The notes under the pieces are model-generated. The model ran no database searches. It saw only the letters and a list, made by a program, of their open reading frames with translations, and had not been told where the DNA came from. 64,000 nt of DNA from Leptospira sanjuanensis (GTDB lineage Bacteria; Spirochaetota; Leptospiria; Leptospirales; Leptospiraceae). A program made the translations under genes and the position numbers. Below are positions 62,284 through 64,000 of this stretch, piece by piece. Each line of letters starts with the position of its first letter. The stretch's first letter is position 1. The DNA is taken from NCBI RefSeq assembly GCF_022267325.1, contig NZ_JAIZBG010000001.1:996001-1060000 (forward strand), written 5' to 3'.

Positions 62284-64000
62284 ATGCGGATAAAATCGGA
62301 TTCTTTAGAACTGGAGCGATATCGGGAATTCTTCCTGAGCAGCGCCGAAGGAATCTGGTGTTTTGATCTCGATCAGCCTCTCGATACGAAACAAAATGAA
62401 ACGAATCAGCTAACGCATCTCCTAACGCACGCTAGACTGACGATCTGCAACGATTCCATGGCGAGAATGTACGGATATTCCGCACCTTCCGAAGTGATCG
62501 GCCGGACCCTTTCGCAGCTCGTTCTGTCCGATTCTCCCGAGGAGCTGGAGCCGTATTACGCGTTTATCCGCGCGCAATACAATATGAAGGATTTTGAATC
62601 CAAGGAATCCGATCGGTTCGGAAACCGGAAATACTTTCTAAACAGCGTCGTCGGCGTCGTGAAGGGGGGAAAACTCGTTCAGATTTGGGGATCGCAAAGA
62701 GACATCACCCCTTTGAAACGATCCGAGGATCAACTCAAGTATTCCCTTTTTTTACAGAGCAATCTCACCGAAATCTCCAAAAGTTTCATCACGCTTCCTC
62801 CGATGGAGTTGGACGTCGCGATCCGCAACTCGATCGAAAAGGCAGGGAGAATCTGCGACGCGGACCGAGCCTATATTATAGAATACTCAAATACTCATAA
62901 ATATCTTTCCAACACGTACGAATGGTGCCGCGAAGGAATCCCTTCTCAGCTTCCGTACTTCCAGAATATTCCCGTACAAAATCTTCCCGCCGATCGTTTC
63001 GAACAGATACGAAAGGACGGATACATCGCGTTCAATTCCGTCGAAGAAATCGAACGGGAGAATTCTTTCCTGAGCGAGTTGATTCTTCCGAGAGGAATCC
63101 GATCGCTGCTCATCATCCGCTTGACATACGAAGGAAAGGAAATCGGTTTTTTCGGAATCGATATGGTGCGGGAGGATCGGACTTGGACCGAAGAGGAGAT
63201 ATCCATTCTCGGTTTGATCGGCGACTTGATCGTCCTTGCTTTCGATCGCAAAGAAAAAGAAGGAACCTTAAACGCATTTTACGATCGGATGCACTACGAT
63301 CTCGAACTCGGAAGACTTACGCAACGATCCCTTGTCGATCGAACCTTTCCCGATTCGAAATACTTCCGCATGGAAACATACTTCCGTCCGTTTGAAAAAG
63401 TAGGCGGGGACGTGATCAGCACGATCGAAAACGAGGACGGAAGCATCGACATTTTGTTTGCGGACGTTTCGGGTCACGGGATTTCATCCGCGATGGTTTC
63501 GGGAATGGTCGTGATTTCGTTTAAGAATTCTTCCCGAATCGGATTGTCTCCCGCCGAGGGACTCATTCGAATCGTAGAAGATCTCAAACCTCTCGTAGTC
63601 GATCATCATATCTCCGCTGTGCGCGTGAAGTATATTCCCGAATCGAAACGTTTGGTTTATTCGTATGCGGGACATCCTCCGATTCTTTTGTTTCGAGACG
63701 GAAAACGGATCGAACTCGACGGGATGAATCTTCCTCTTCTTGCGTTTGAAGGGGCGCAGTATTACGATCAATCCATCGATCTTTTACACGGGGATCGGGT
63801 CGTATTCTTTTCGGACGGGATGTACGAGATCTTTGACGCCCAGGGAGAACTTTTGGATCTTCCCGGTTTGATCTCGATCCTTGAAGAATATCTCGCGACG
63901 GAATCCATCGAAGATTATATCGAATTGATCGTATCGGATCTATTCGCCTATTCGGGCGGAAACTTTGGAGATGATATCGCCTTAATGATTTTGGATATTT
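62284..64000 (+). CDS. PAS-GAF-PP2C (SpoIIE) phosphatase, RsbU-like, 3' end beyond window
   Basis: The frame starts with ATG at 62284 (GGTGA upstream) and is open for 572 codons to the edge without a stop. A PAS domain (about 10-140: FFLSSAEGIWCFDL, CNDSMARMYGYSAPSEVIGRTL, GSQRDITPLKRSEDQL), a GAF domain (about 150-320) and a SpoIIE/PP2C domain (from about 345) are present. The metal Asp residues lie in EKVGGDVIST (about 376), FADVSGHG (about 394), FSDGMYEIFD (about 511) and FGDDIALM (about 564). Such enzymes dephosphorylate anti-sigma antagonists in partner-switching control. Only the last few residues are missing. Confidence 0.9.
   Translation, partial: MRIKSDSLELERYREFFLSSAEGIWCFDLDQPLDTKQNETNQLTHLLTHARLTICNDSMARMYGYSAPSEVIGRTLSQLVLSDSPEELEPYYAFIRAQYNMKDFESKESDRFGNRKYFLNSVVGVVKGGKLVQIWGSQRDITPLKRSEDQLKYSLFLQSNLTEISKSFITLPPMELDVAIRNSIEKAGRICDADRAYIIEYSNTHKYLSNTYEWCREGIPSQLPYFQNIPVQNLPADRFEQIRKDGYIAFNSVEEIERENSFLSELILPRGIRSLLIIRLTYEGKEIGFFGIDMVREDRTWTEEEISILGLIGDLIVLAFDRKEKEGTLNAFYDRMHYDLELGRLTQRSLVDRTFPDSKYFRMETYFRPFEKVGGDVISTIENEDGSIDILFADVSGHGISSAMVSGMVVISFKNSSRIGLSPAEGLIRIVEDLKPLVVDHHISAVRVKYIPESKRLVYSYAGHPPILLFRDGKRIELDGMNLPLLAFEGAQYYDQSIDLLHGDRVVFFSDGMYEIFDAQGELLDLPGLISILEEYLATESIEDYIELIVSDLFAYSGGNFGDDIALMILDI

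Overview
The window looks like chromosomal DNA from a spirochaete of the genus Leptospira. The reasons are many short lipoproteins with loose lipoboxes, a DUF1574 protein next to an MBOAT O-acyltransferase, a RsfS gene next to a LytR-CpsA-Psr gene, DUF1566 and NHL-repeat proteins, ECF sigma factor/FecR pairs, and frequent GTG/TTG starts. The species is not resolved. I saw no rRNA, tRNA, insertion sequence, prophage core or CRISPR array.

Layout. 0-1.6 kb: end of a cytochrome c maturation cluster (ccmF fragment, ccmE), a YdcF-like membrane protein and a 59-aa tautomerase. 2.0-5.1 kb: a three-gene operon of a small His/Cys protein, a TonB-dependent receptor and a Cys-rich lipoprotein, probably for metal uptake. 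5.3-9.8 kb: a DUF1272 zinc protein, an ECF sigma/FecR pair and, divergent from it, envelope proteins and lipoproteins. 9.8-15.2 kb: an alpha/beta hydrolase, an SMR-type transporter, an NHL lipoprotein, an AMACR-type CoA enzyme and a strongly codon-biased acyl-CoA dehydrogenase. 15.2-20.5 kb: a Crp/Fnr regulator, a lipoprotein hydrolase, an ECF41-type sigma factor with its FAD oxidoreductase under a promoter that matches the ECF41 consensus, and a di-haem peroxidase. 20.7-27 kb: MarR regulator, hotdog protein, methyltransferase, TolC-like channel and a thioredoxin-like DUF255 protein. 27-33 kb: O-acylation pair, LCP-like protein with RsfS, and an acyl-CoA ligase. 33-40.6 kb: exported CsgG-like/DUF1566, TlpA-like and lipoprotein genes, DoxX, DUF1801/OmdA, a DNA glycosylase, a decayed MFS transporter and a pirin. 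40.6-49.7 kb: molybdopterin oxidoreductase, ankyrin/TPR protein, TypA and an acyltransferase-3 protein. 49.7-62 kb: membrane AraC regulator divergent from an exported DJ-1/PfpI protein, TrhO, a TauD-like oxygenase with a BASS transporter, a quinone-reductase-like enzyme, SufE, and a lemA/TPM operon. The window ends inside a PAS-GAF-PP2C (SpoIIE) phosphatase.

A 15-16 bp imperfect palindrome of the form TGTRGGAACTCNNACG recurs in intergenic DNA across 22-58 kb and is densest around 42.8-45.8 kb, where an identical 21-bp copy lies on each side of the ankyrin/TPR gene. Intergenic hairpins often lie at convergent gene ends. One terminator is built from the last codons of the opposing crp-like gene.

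Functions rest on motif recognition by eye. Starts were moved to internal codons where a ribosome binding site, signal peptide or usual family length favoured it; these choices are stated.
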